Below are positions 11,978-23,434 of a stretch of 64,000 nt of DNA, in pieces. The stretch is taken from positions 206,382,420 to 206,446,419 of the forward strand of contig OY282560.1 of the NCBI GenBank assembly GCA_958295665.1, in the 5' to 3' direction. A program made the position numbers and the translations under genes. The stretch is from Tipula vernalis (Eukaryota; Arthropoda; Insecta; Diptera; Tipulidae). Position 1 is the stretch's first letter. The number at the start of each line of letters is the position of its first letter. The notes beneath the pieces are model-generated. The model worked only from the letters and a program-made list of their open reading frames with translations, did not search any database and was not told where the DNA came from.

Positions 11978-12386
11978 GCCGCACTTCTTGACGGAGCGCT
12001 CCGGATCAGATCAAAATTTACTTGTGAAGCAACAACAACATTTGATCCAACATTCATTTTGGTAGTGATGTGCTAAATCGATCTTTTTTGTTCTGTTTTG
12101 TTTATTTTCTCATAGGATTTTTAACAAAAAAGATCGATCCAGCCCATCACCATATTTTTGATCACAAATGGTGATCCAAAAATAGTTGAACAATATTCCG
12201 TAGTTGAACAATATTTTGTAATGCGACAAAGAATATAATGAATGCAGTACGAGTATGAAGAGGCAGATTCAAAACGAAACGAGACAAAAAAAATTGAATT
12301 TTGGTGTTTGTTTGTTTTACGCATTTTTGTGTCGCTTCATGAGACATGATCCGATCCGGATAAGATCAAACGTCAAGAAATGCGGC
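11978..12386. mobile_element. 409-bp inverted-repeat (MITE-like) element
   Basis: GCCGCACTTCTTGACG at 11978-11993 matches the reverse complement of 12371-12386 at 15 of 16 bases. Similarity continues inward through CCGGATC and GATCAAA words for about 40 bp. A second inverted pair lies inside: TAGTGATGTGCTAAATCGAT from about 12064 against its partner ending near 12152. No clear target duplication was found. It could be one MITE inside another. Confidence 0.6.
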
Positions 12387-13207
12387 TTGTGTATACCCAT
12401 AAAAATGTATCTTTCTATATCTCAAGTGTTTGTACCGTATGGCTTATATATATATATAATTTCCAGTTTTGATATCACATAAATGACTTATGTAGCTTAG
12501 CCACAGATAGCGAAAACCATATCAGATAAAATTAGGGGAATCGTACTACAATACTAAACTACAACCACATATAAGGAAAATTTATATTTACATATAATCT
12601 CTTATGCTCTTTGTCGGCCATATATTTTACTAATCTGTATTTGTTTTCACTAAAACCACACACAATACACATCATACACGATACAGTAACAGCAAACAAA
12701 ATTCAATTATAATAAAAGATACACACATTTAACTATTAAAAACTATGTATATGTATAAAAATCAATTCCCTTTATTCAATTTTCAAGAATAATTTGAGAG
12801 AATTGTACACAAAACAAAACATCAAAATCTTCTTTTGTATTAGTGACAATCCAATAAGACATGAAGATTAACAACGCAACTTAAATTGCGACAAATTTAC
12901 TATTTTAAAATTTAGATTTTGTGCACAATTGTACCCATATTAAATCAAAATCAAAATGAAAATGCAATTAATTAATAAATCAAGAATTTTCATTTCTTTT
13001 ATTATAAATTAAAAATATTGCCTGCTAAATGCATCCCGGTGGATTACATTTTCTAAATTAAACTTCACTACACTCATTTTAATGTTTATTATTATTTATA
13101 ATAATTAATTAATTAATTTAATTTTAATTTGTTCACCAACACAAAACATAAATATAACACTAAAACTTAAACAAAAGTAATTAAATTAAATTAAATTAAA
13201 TTACATT

Positions 13208-13262
13208 ACAATAAATTTACAAAGAGGACGACGAAAACACGTCTATCCTCTTTGAGCGTCAA
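13208..13262 (-). repeat. Hairpin box, 5'-terminal copy
   Basis: Near-identical to 11525-11583. It lies about 15 bp inside the 5' boundary of the minus-strand retroposon, so it may be a conserved 5' structure of this family. The inner copy would then mark the head of a second, fused unit. Confidence 0.8.
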
Positions 13263-13464
13263 CGACTCTCTCCTTTCCAATTGGAAGTCTGTAATGGGAA
13301 AAAATAGGGGAACCAGTTACCACTTTTGTTTGCTGCATTGGATAAAAAAAAAAAAAAAAAATTATGACGAAATCATGCTTTGTGAAATTATTTTTTATTC
13401 TTATTTGGGCTTTTGTAAAATATTGTAAAAAAAAGATAATTAATTAATATTTGAATTTAAAAAA

Positions 13465-13982
13465 CTAAAATTTAATCAAAGAGCTAATACAAGTGAAAAA
13501 ATAACACTGTGAAGAGTAGCAAATGCAAAGTAATAACAAGTGAAGACTGGTTTTTCCAGTAGCAGAGTCCATCAAAGATGTCAGCGAACTCTTAAACGAG
13601 AAATACCTCAATTTTAAACTTAAAATATCAAATCCACGAATTTCAAAGATTGGAAATTGGATAATAAATAAATTTAAACACATAAAACAACCTGACAGCT
13701 TTGAAGTAAAAAACACAATAGTTTGGTCAATAAGATAGAAACGGAAACCGTAAAGAGAAACGAAGTCTTAGTACCGTTCGATATCGTCTCGCTGTATTCT
13801 AGCATTCCAGTAAACAAAGTGATTGATTAGCTGGAAAACTGGCTATTAAAAAGGAAAACACCACCAAAGCGTAAATAATTCTTACATGAAAGATACATCC
13901 AGTTCAATATTATAGAATTAGAACAAACTAATGGAGCATCCATAGAAAATCCGGTATCCAGCTTCACCGCCTACTTGTACAT
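13465..13982 (+). pseudogene. Penelope-like element, reverse transcriptase N-part
   Basis: Conceptual translation shows VAESIKDVSELL, KISNPRISKIGNWI and, after frameshifts, PFDIVSLYSSIPVNKVID and FNIIELEQTNGASI. The DIVSLYSSIPV block is the palm motif of Penelope-type enzymes, and the Q-T-N-G block the region before the catalytic box. The reading is interrupted exactly at 13982 by the hAT-like element and continues at 16806. The 5' region is missing or diverged. Decayed. Confidence 0.72.
13975..13982. repeat. 8-bp target-site duplication, left
   Basis: TTGTACAT here and CTGTACAT at 16798-16805 match at 7 of 8 positions and flank the inverted termini of the element between them. The length fits hAT-type insertion. 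Confidence 0.75.
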
Positions 13983-16797
13983 TAGCCCTGTTCATTTTGT
14001 GAGGTGTTTTTATCTTTTTTGTGCTTCACCTGGGGTCGATTCCGTATCTAAAAAAAATGATTTTGCCCATTTAAGGAAATTTTTGGATGTATTTTAGAGG
14101 TTGTCACAGTCAATTTTTCATGAAAAATTAGAAATGGCGACCCCACTTCCTATTGACTCGAAACTTATGGCCGATTTTTTGGTAAATCCGGTCTGATGAC
14201 AATGGTTTCTTACAAGAAACTTTATTGAAGTTACAAGAAACAATATTGAAGCTTAAATTATGACAAGAAGAACAAACAAACGATGTTTCAAACAGTATTT
14301 GAAACTTCGCAAACTATCGTAATAAATTACGAAAAAATTATTGTTTCTTATAATAATTGTTTCCAATAATAACAATTGTTTTTAATAATAATAAAAATTT
14401 TTCTTGAATTATTTCTCATAATAACAGTTTTTGTTCAACTAAACTACAGAATATGCGCAGATTCAAATCCTAATTTCAAATCTTCTTTCTTATTACTCGC
14501 ACAAACGTTCCTATGGTGAGCCACGGTGTTGTACAAATACTGTTGTTGTTCTTCACTTCTGCCTGCTAGACCATTGAAATATTGAGCTAGACAAATTGAT
14601 CGCTCCGCGACATCATTAACGACCTTTAGTTCAGAAATTTTTTCACGAGCTTGAAGATAAGATGCGCGATTTTTCCAGGATGCCGGGTCAGAATTCAGAA
14701 ATGCCATATTAATAGCATAGCTAGTAAAAAAGTTTCTCGTATTTTTATTTATAAAATCGTGAATTTGATAGCTATGGATGTCACGATTATTAGGTTTTAA
14801 AAATTTATTCCCCTCATTAGGTACGGTGACTGCTCTCAATTTTTCGCACATTTTCATTCTCATCGATCTAGGTTTACTGTCATCAAAAAATGATAAGGTA
14901 GCCAAACTCTCGTGCAAATACCAAAGGTGTTTTGAAAATTGGTTAATTGTCGCCAGTGAAATATGGTTCATTTATCGTTCTATAATTAGTGAGCTGCTTA
15001 AGTAGGCACAGGTCATTGAATGGCGCGAAACGGGCACTCTCACATTGGAACCAGTATCGAACATAAATTTTAACAATGAAAAAATTGGACTTCTGTCGGT
15101 TTCAAAAAAAATTGAACTCTCAACAGGTATATTTTTAATGAGTAAATCAATTTGGCCATCCATCGAGCGCGATGAACAGCACCAGGCGGGCGAATAACAA
15201 TCCCGGGATTCAGATCTTCACCGACAAATAATAGGCAAAGTTGCAGTAACTCCGAGTAATCTGCTCGAGCATGATTAAATTTCAGGTGCTCCTCTACAAC
15301 GAACCTTGTTTGACGTCTTATTTCTGTCACACGATCTCTCAATTGGTCGTCCAGGATTGCTGACTTATACTCCTCTCGGGATATTCCTTCAGAATCCTAC
15401 TCCTCCCTAAATCTCTCAAATAGTTGGATATTTGGGCCAGTTGACTTTTCAAATAAAGTATTGAATGCAGCCGATGCTATGAGCTCCAAAACGTGGTGTC
15501 TACAAGCGAAATAAAAAAGTTTTTTCCCCAAAAGTCTTTCCAAACGTACGCATGCTCCCTTATAACGCCCAGTGTTGCTTGAAGTCGTATCAAAACACAT
15601 CGCATTTATATTTCGAGCTAAGTTGTGTTCTTGAATCAAATTATTTAAGTTGTCCGCCATGACTTCACCTGTTCCTGACGGTATCTTTGGGATTCCAAGA
15701 ATTTGCTCGATCCGAAACCCAGTAATAATGACCGCCATTCTATACACATTTCCCCACTGTTCGTTATCGTCCATAATTTTTCCATCCCAATGAATTGTTA
15801 AAAAACTATTTGGATGAAATCCCTCTATTATAGATCGTAATAATTCTTCTCGTTCTTTCATATGATGTCTTCTAATTGCGCTCACAGAGCAAGATACCTC
15901 GTCTATCGATTGGCCGAAGGCGGACGCCGCTGTTGCGACAACTTATGCCATTTGAACATTTGATAATTTTGCGCGATCGGCAGTATTACAAACGAATGAA
16001 TTCAGAGGCTTTTTTTTGGCGATCCGTCTCTTCTTGGGTTCGAGACGAGGAACTCGATTCACTGCTAGATTCTTCATACATTTCGATAATCCTGGGTCCT
16101 GAACGTTAATCTGACTTACGCTGGCTTGTGCTTCTACTGGAGAGTTATTCCCGAATTCAGCGTTGAATTGTGCAGCGTATGAGCACCGTTTATTGTCTTT
16201 ATTACAATTATAAAAACATAAAAGTTTTGGGTGAGTTTTCTAAACGAATGGCGATGTCTTTATGACCCACGTTAAAAAGACATGACAAACTATTTACGAA
16301 TTCCGTTTTCTTGGAAGAAGCTATTTTTTTGTGGTTTTTCAAATTATACCAAGACTTGTGGAGTTTTTTGAATTTTGTAACCATGTTCCGGTGTTCAGCT
16401 GTTGGTAAATCAAGTTTCTTCCAGATCCCGATTGTTGCAGCCACTGTTTTGTTCGCACTCTCAGAAATTGTTTTTTTTTTCACAAATATGATAAAACAAG
16501 AAGAGGCACAAAACATCACTATTTTTTGGCAATGCTTTGATTTCAGCAAGTAACCAAAATTTTCTACTCATATTGTCGAAAAACTTTTTAAACAAAACAA
16601 AGAATTTGAAATGACCATGACCACAAATCACGACAAGCGCCTACTTCAAAATGTTTAGTAAAAATTGACTGTGGCAACCTCTAAATTACATCCAAAAAAT
16701 TTCCTTAAGTGGGCAAAATCATTTTTTTTAGATACGGAATCGATCCCAGGTGAAGCACAAAAAAGATACAAAACACCCCACAAAATGAACAGGGCTA
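13983..16797 (-). mobile_element. hAT-like DNA transposon, 2.8 kb
   Basis: The termini are inverted repeats: TAGCCCTGTTCATTTTGTGA at 13983 mirrors TCACAAAATGAACAGGGCTA-type sequence ending at 16797. Similarity extends over about 120 bp through TGCTTCACCT, the ATACGGAATCGA region and a GTTGCCACAGTCAA-type block. It has an 8-bp duplication and one decayed transposase on the minus strand. It landed inside the Penelope-like reverse transcriptase. Confidence 0.85.
14444..16549 (-). pseudogene. Transposase of the hAT-like element
   Basis: Three main frames on the minus strand (16549-16208, 15885-15397, 15342-14444 with a break) read as one protein of roughly 700 residues cut by stops and frameshifts. 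Landmarks are an N-terminal NKTVAATIGIWKKLDLP region, then FLTIHWDGKIM, IPSGTGEVMADNL, CFDTTSSNTGRYKGACVRL and CRHHVLE. The CxxH-type CRHH and the DTTSSNTG block are plausible catalytic-core motifs. The 8-bp duplication supports a hAT relationship, but the family was not matched with certainty. Confidence 0.68.
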
Positions 16798-16805
16798 CTG
16801 TACAT

Positions 16806-17880
16806 GTCGTCGATTGAAAAAGAACTCAGCAGAACGCCAAGCTTTCCGAGAATATTGCACTGATATGTGCGGACCACATCTTCGGAATAGTAAACTGTAG
16901 AAAAATAAAAACAAAACTCGAAATGATCAACGCCGTACATCCATCAATTAAATTTACAGTAGAAGAGGAAGAGGAGAACAAACTATTGAAATAACTATTA
17001 CCAATAACGATCAAAATCTAAATGCCGAGATACATCACATCAGACTCATTCCACCATATAAAAATATAGCATTCAACAGCATGCTAAAGGTTGATATTCA
17101 TCCTAATGAACCCGAAAAACTACAAAAAAGAATTACACACAATAAATGAAATAGCCAACTTAAACGGATAACCCAAAAATTTTGTAAATAAAATAGTAAG
17201 CCGCACAAAACAAAGGAGATATTTAGAAGAAGCCACAACATTAAAACCTCATAAAACGGAAAGCAAATTCTTATCAATCCCATTATATACACCATATTCA
17301 AATAAGCTGGTGAATGTCTTCAAAAAACACATATCTATAGTCACCAGAAGCGATCTGAAAGTAAAGAACTCCGTGGAAAAATATAAAGATAAAATTAAAC
17401 CACAAGGTATGTAAATATATGTCAAATACAATGCGAAAACTGCGACAACGTGTACATCAGCCAAACAAAAAGAACCATTGCAACAAGATTTTCGGAACAT
17501 TTGAGAGCCACCAGAAAGAAAAACATCAATGAATAGCAATAGCAGAACATTTGATAACAAACAACCAAAGATTTGGAATTTCCAGTTTAAAATTAATAAA
17601 AAGGGTGATATATCACAAAAAATCAGACGCAGCAGAATCCATTTCGCTTATGAAAACAAGACATAAAACAATAAACAGAGATGGCGGACCGGTTCACAAC
17701 AAACCCTTAATCAGTTCAGTCAAAATATAAATTAACACCCTGTTTGTGGAGTGGAATAGACTACTAGATACTTTTGGAGTGGACCAGACAACGGAATCGT
17801 TAAATCGTTTAGCTTTTGCTGCAGACTAGATCTCGACATAGGTGATTTTTATCAGGGGAGTATTTACGATTAAAACTTTT
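16806..17880 (+). pseudogene. Penelope-like element, catalytic region to GIY-YIG end
   Basis: Directly continues 13982: SSIEKELSRTPSFPRILH then a stop, and the expected YVDD is frameshifted near 16860-16880. Downstream, after many stops, VNICQIQCENCDNVYISQT and TIATRFSEHLRAT (about 17413-17515) give the GIY-YIG endonuclease motif that Penelope-like elements carry C-terminal to the reverse transcriptase. Here the second motif reads VYIS instead of YIG. Minus-strand frames over this region are shadows. Confidence 0.78.
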
Positions 17881-19473
17881 TGTGCTTTTCTCCCTTACTT
17901 AACAAAAAAAATATTCTAAGAGCAAAATTAATAAATTTTCAAATTTCTAATTTTTCAGTCCCCCATTTGAGATTTAATCAGAAAGTTATTTTTGTCGAAT
18001 TTTTCTTGTATAAAACCAAATATTGGAAATATTTAAAAGATTTAAAGAATCGAATTTTGATATACAAAATTCAGAGTTTGGGTTGGAGAATTTTTGTAAT
18101 AATAAAAATGGAATTTAAATATTTAAATATTTTAGCAATCGATCTTTACGATTAATTTTGATGTGAAATAAAATAATTTTACTTCTAATCGAGAGACTCT
18201 TCTTCATGTAATTTAAAATCAACTTTAATGGACCTATTTTGAATATTTTCAAATGTGCGAGTTTGGAACATCTAATCAATTTAGAGGTTGAAAATCTCCG
18301 ATACGTGGATTGAGTGAACAACAAGGTAATCAAGGAATCTACAACACTTTAATTAATTAAAATCCATGTAACTGTTGAAGCGTGTTTTTTACGAAATGTT
18401 TGTGTAAATAATAATTTCGTTCTATAATAATATGTTATCTTAAAAAACCACTCACCATAAAATTGAAGCGACTAAAAACTTAAAAGTATATAAAACGATT
18501 AAAAGGTATTTAAATCTAGCCAAACATAAAGCTCGCTTAAATACAATAATTCCCCAGTATCATAAAAATTAAATAATCTCGTCCATTTAATCTTGCAACG
18601 TGATCAAACTTTTTGTTCAAATTAAATTGTGCGCTAATCAAATTATACCTGAACTGCTTCACGTAATCACATAAAATATTTTGATGTTTAACCGATTAAC
18701 GAACATAATTATTGAGACGTGCAAGTAGTTAAAATGAAAACGCTAAAGAAACTTTAGCTGCGCAAACTGACGAAATTACAAAATCACATCCATCATATAC
18801 CCGCTTGTTAACAAAACGTAAAAAATCATTTCATCAAATCGCCTTAAATTACAACCAGTATTATTATACCAAACAAATAACAACCCACAAATAAATAAAA
18901 TTCCCGAATCAAACATTCATTATACCCATCTCAGACAATCAATTATGATGATTCCCAATGCAATTTAATTCCATTTTCTATAAATAAATACAAAACCAAA
19001 AAAAAAGCAAAAAGGAAAAAGGAAGAAGAAGGATTTTTATTTTTTATTTTACCAAATTAAATGTAATCACTTACAATTTTTAAAGTCGGGTTTTCAAATA
19101 AAAATTTCATCACGAATTTTCACCCTCTAGGGAATAATTTTTCATAACATTCCCAGATACAACAATAAAAACAAAACTTGAAGAAAAATCAATTTTCATT
19201 ATGTTGGATCCCCCCATACACTATACAAATATACGTATGTATGTATGTACAAGCACAGAAATATAAAAAAAAAAAACATGTTTTTTTGTCTTCATTGCCA
19301 GCCACCGCACATGCCATTACACACAATGGGTGGAATGTGTTTTCCCTATATACTTTAGATATATATGTATAGTGTAGTATTGTGTTATGTTACGTCTGTT
19401 GATCTCCCCTATTATGAGTACTTGTTGTGCAATTAAAAATTATTTCTAATATTTATTTTTTTTATTTTTCCAG
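17881..19473. other. AT-rich non-coding DNA, probable intron
   Basis: No coding or transposon signal was recognised in about 1.6 kb. The end (19450-19473) is a pyrimidine-rich tract running into the splice acceptor of the host exon. Confidence 0.5.
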
Positions 19474-19781
19474 GATATTTAAGTTGGCGTCACCGGCTGT
19501 TCAAGCATCAGAACATCTGCTACACGCTTCGGTATTGTCAATGGTTGAATTTGATGATGACATATTTGCGGCTGGAAATTGTTTCGACTGGAATCGACAT
19601 CCGGCAAAAAAAGGATTATTTTGTCCGTTTGCTTATCGGTTGCCACCACCTGATCAAGGGGCATCATTGGCAAAGGATTTGGCGGCTGAATATCATTATT
19701 TGGGGAATACATCAGAATGGTTTTTTTTGGCGCGTAAAAATGCTGAAAAGGTCATTGCCAAGAATGAGCAGTACATTAAAG
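19474..19781 (+). CDS. Internal coding exon of an unidentified host gene
   Basis: A 308-bp exon is bounded by a T-rich tract plus CAG at 19471-19473 and by G/GTAAGA at 19781-19782. It begins with the last base of a split codon (phase 2) and ends after the first base of a codon (phase 1), leaving 102 full codons without a stop. The peptide runs from IFKLASPAVQASEHLL through MVEFDDDIFAAGNCFDW and GLFCPFAYRLPPPDQG to YHYLGNTSEWFFLARKNAEK. It is of mixed composition with two cysteines (NCF and FCP) and higher GC than its flanks, which supports selection on protein. The family was not recognised; the cysteine pair would suit an extracellular or luminal domain. Overlapping minus-strand frames are shadows. 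Confidence 0.8.
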
Positions 19782-20100
19782 GTAAGATTCTTATTATTTT
19801 TACTGGAATTAAATAATGCATAATGAACGGACATTTTACACGTAAATATGTTCGCTGGGTGTTTTCTATAAAAAAAAAAAAAAAATTAAAAAACGTTTTA
19901 CTACTTGCCAATTAAATTTACTACTGTTTTCGTATACGTATTCCAAGACATGACCTTTGTAAAATTAGTCCAAATTACTACTTAAAAAAATGATGAATCA
20001 TCAACGTTGACAACAACACCTCAAATCTTATGATAAAAAGTAAACTATCACTACAGAAAACTATTAGGCATGTGTCACGATAGATTACAATATTTTCTCT
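19782..20100 (+). other. Start of downstream intron, with an old dispersed repeat
   Basis: Begins with a GTAAGATT donor. It includes a poly-A run at 19870-19885 and, at 19935-20046, a diverged second copy of the repeat at 440-545. Confidence 0.5.
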
Positions 20101-20106
20101 ACTTTT

Positions 20107-20127
20107 GGTTAGGTTAGGTTAGGTTAG
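20107..20127 (-). repeat. (TTAGG)4 tract, 3' tail of a LINE
   Basis: Four copies of TTAGG on the plus strand, (CCTAA)n on the strand of the adjoining LINE, placed directly after its 3' untranslated region. The unit equals the usual insect telomere repeat. Confidence 0.85.
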
Positions 20128-21020
20128 TATGGAGTGGCTGCTTATGCACACTTAAACCGGTGGCGGTCCATTGTGATACCACAGAATATCTCCCCTTGTA
20201 CCCCTATTGGAACCATTTCGAGCTACTTATGTATTGTAAGACGTTCCGCACTTTACTGTTTTCGAGATCCGAGAGGCAGTCCATCCTGAACTTACACAAG
20301 TGTTTGTGTCTTCTGAGAGCCAATGCTGGCCACGAGCAAAGGAAGTGGACCAACGTCTCTTCCTCCTCTTCGTCCAAGCAGCTTCTGCAGAAGTCATTTG
20401 CCTCCAGACCCAGCCTTCTTGCATGTTCTCCAAAAAGGCAGTGTCCCGTGAGAATTCCTACGACCGTTCTTAATTCACGTCTGCGTAGGGATATTAATGC
20501 TCTAGTGCGCCCCGAGTCCAGCTTTGGCCAAACTTGTCTTGCAACTCTACAGGGGAGGGTGTTAGACCACCTTTCCCCCGCTGAGGATAGCGCCTGCTTC
20601 CCAAGTGCTTGTCTCAGCGCTGTGATAGGCCTCCCCAGACTTGCCCTTTCCGGTTGCAGCTGGAGAGTCGTACCATGCCTAGCAAGTTCATCCGCCCTGC
20701 AGTTCCCCATGCGCCCGAGTGACCTGGGACACAGATTACGTGGATATTGAAATGCTCACCCATCTCATTTAGAGATGAGTGACAACTCAACGCCACCCGT
20801 GACGCCAAAGACACCGATTCTAACCACCGGATCGCCGCTTGACTGTCCACATAGATTGTGATATCGTCTGAGGATAACACATTATGCTTCAACCACTTCA
20901 TAACCTTCTCAATCGCTACGACTTCAGCTTGGTACACGCTGCAGTAATCAGGGAGACGAATAGAAATGTTTACATTTAGTTTGTCATATAATACTCCAGG
21001 TCCCACTTTGCCGTCTAGCT
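20128..21020 (-). pseudogene. LOA-type LINE, 3' end: RNase H and zinc knuckle
   Basis: A 5'-truncated copy. From 21006 it reads RNase H (RLPDYCSVYQAEVVAIEKVM with the catalytic E, then YVDSQAAIRWLESV, and HVICVPGHSGAWG). After a frameshift near 20700 it continues as CRADELARHGT, GRTRALISLRRRELRTVVG, and a cysteine-histidine cluster CRSCLDEEEEETLVHFLCSW ending at a stop at 20204. An RNase H domain after the RT with this terminal cluster fits I/LOA-group LINEs. About 75 bp of 3' untranslated sequence leads to the (CCTAA)n tail. Plus-strand frames here are shadows. Confidence 0.85.
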
Positions 21021-23434
21021 AATCAATAATCGAAGCCTTTAGGATATGAAACTGACAGTAATTTTTTTTTTGTATTTTGAAAAGTCTACACTTGTCGTGT
21101 TGGTAGAAGATATTGAAAAAAATGTTTAAGTTTTTAACTTTGCTAGCTCTCTCATTCTCGCTCATTCATTTTTATTTATATTTAAAGACTCTCTTTTTTA
21201 AAGTTTTTTTTTTATTCTACTTGTGAGTTAAATTTTGAAGTAAAGGTTAAACTGGTTTTTAAATGGATGAAATTATATCAATCGTATCGCTTCTACTGAT
21301 AGTTCCACTCACAGTATAAATATTTTAATGTGTTTTGGTTAACTTAATTCGTTGGGGTAGTATACCATCGACGAATATTCTGCAAAGCAAGCAGTGATCA
21401 AGGGAATTGTATCGCTGTACCGCTTCTGCTGATAGTTGTACCAAAAATGTTTTAAGTTGAAAAGATAAATAAATAAAAATGAAAGAAACTTAATATATTT
21501 TTATTCTTTTTTGTGAGTTTATTTTTGAAGTATGTAACACCTTAACTCCTGTATACGTATTTTAATAAAATTGTTTATGTATAAATAATAAATTTATCAA
21601 ATCGTCGTCATAAATATTACGGATTAGTTTTATTGGCTGCTAAACCCGAAAAAAAATTATAAATTAACATATTTTGAGATTTAGTGGTAGAGTCAGTTGA
21701 CCGTTGATATTAGACCATTAAACATATGATTCTCATATGTTGTATTATTAAAAATTCATTTATAAACTAAATGTTTTAAGTTTTTTTAAAGTCCACCTGT
21801 TAAAATACACATGTTTCTACAGATACAATTCCAAACTTGAAAAAATGAAAACGATATAAAAACTTGTACTTTCATAAGTCTCCACTTGGAGGACATTAAG
21901 GTCTTTATCGGACTTACAATTGTATTAAAAAATATTTTTATTTTCCAAAAATTCTAAGTAGAATTTGCAATTTCATTAAAATATGTGAATCTTGTCCAAG
22001 ATATAAGTAAATAGGTAAATGTAAGGAGCCTATGAAGGCTGTATCCAAACTAAAGTATTAAAGTGGTCTATGAAATTTCTGGCACGGCCATCCAATCCCA
22101 CAATCCAGACTGCTAACAGAAATGGGTAGGGGTTCTCAGAGACATCAATGAGCCTTGATAGATGGCAGCGAAAGGAAAGAGAAAGAAAAAGTTGAATTGG
22201 GGATAAGAAGACCAGCACTTCACTTATAACTCACCTCATACCTACCATTATTACATCCCCAGTGTAAACGTTTTTACTTAAAAAAATAAGCTTAACATAA
22301 GGGAATGAATTCTGAGGCATTAAATTTAATCAGAGAAAAGTCTAATGCTTAATTACCCACCAACTAAATTAGTGAATTATATACAAAAACAATGAATTTA
22401 ATATAATATAATCACAGATTAAAATATCAAATGTTTCAAGTCGAACAAATTTTTGGCAATTCATTCTTGAACCCAAAACCTAAAACTCAAACCAATTTAA
22501 ATTAGTTTTACTGAGGTTCCATCTAACCTTTAATAAAAGAAAGACGTTTAGTACGGACACATTTTAATAAGCTCATTATTTTTTAGGTGATTATGCCTAT
22601 ATTTGTTGTAAAAAATTACAACTACAATTTTTGCTTTAATAAATTAACTTAACATTTATTATGAAAAATAAAATGTTCCATAAAAGTAAATATTTGTTCA
22701 AAAATATTTATATTTATTAACGATAGATGGTGTTGCTTGAATCATTTTTGTATTATTTTGAGGTCAAGATAAAATATTACAGGCACATTTAATATTGGGT
22801 TCCTGTTGAAAAAGCGCAAAATCATGCGGGCTTGGTTTATCTGATATTATTATCTGTGATGTAGTACAATGAATATAGAAAGTTAAAAACATTGTTTTAA
22901 CTTAATTATTTTTTAATTATTTTGGTTGTTCTTTTTATACCTTTTTGTCAGCTGTTTTACTGGCAGTAAATGTTTTTGTTTCTCGATTACTTTTAATTGA
23001 TGATTTTATAGTACGGCACTAGTACGGGTTAACCCCCGCCCCCCTCCCCTACCACTTCCTGAGTTTCACATACCTTACAATCATTACATGGTGAAGTGTC
23101 GATCCATACAGTAAACAAAATCATTTATAATTCGAATAAGGAAAATAAATAGGTATAATACATGTAACCCTATTTTTGACTTAAAGCGGCATAATATTAG
23201 CAGTGTTTTTATAGATCTGTATACACCTTTTTTCCAGATTAAATCGAACTTAGATTACATAGGCGAATTTAATTTAAATGGTTAAAAGACGATCAGGCAG
23301 ATTTTGAACGATTCTATCTATAAAAACAAGATTAGCACCAAATATTTGTTAGGTTTTTAGTAGGACTCATAACCTGGCGAGCAGCGACTACATGAATTTG
23401 CATTTGTTTGTTTTCTTTATTTTTATTTGAATAC
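21021..23434. other. Non-coding AT-rich stretch
   Basis: No gene was recognised. Words around 21220-21310 (GTGAGTTAAATTTTGAAGTA, TCGCTTCTACTGATAGTT) recur diverged at 21418-21535, so an old duplication is likely. A relatively GC-rich island at 22020-22260 may be an unclassified transposon remnant. A C-rich run lies at 23034-23055. Confidence 0.45.

Larger units (their letters stand above)
9228..13277 (-). mobile_element. 4.05-kb non-coding retroposon with AATC tail
   Basis: The segment is flanked by an 18-bp direct repeat, CAATTGGAAGTCTGTAAT, at 9210-9227 and 13278-13295. Read on the minus strand it ends in a short (AATC)n run (plus strand TGATTGATTGAT at 9228-9239). A long duplication plus a simple-repeat 3' tail is the signature of target-primed reverse transcription. 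The last 250 bp resemble the 3' part of the copy at 24626-25536. No reading frame inside is recognisable as a retroelement protein, so it was probably mobilised in trans. The 5' end carries a hairpin (13221-13253) that is repeated at 11542-11574, so the body may be composite. Confidence 0.72.

Noticed and set aside
12121..12482. Overlapping frames of 61-75 codons on both strands
   Set aside because: They lie in the inverted-repeat element, show no domain and share the palindromic composition.
20107..20127. (TTAGG)4 as a telomere or internal telomeric site
   Set aside because: Only four units, joined directly to a LINE 3' end; better explained as the element's tail.
20160..20750. 196-codon plus-strand frame over the LOA LINE end
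   Set aside because: It is antisense to well-supported RNase H and zinc-knuckle sequence; a GC-driven shadow.
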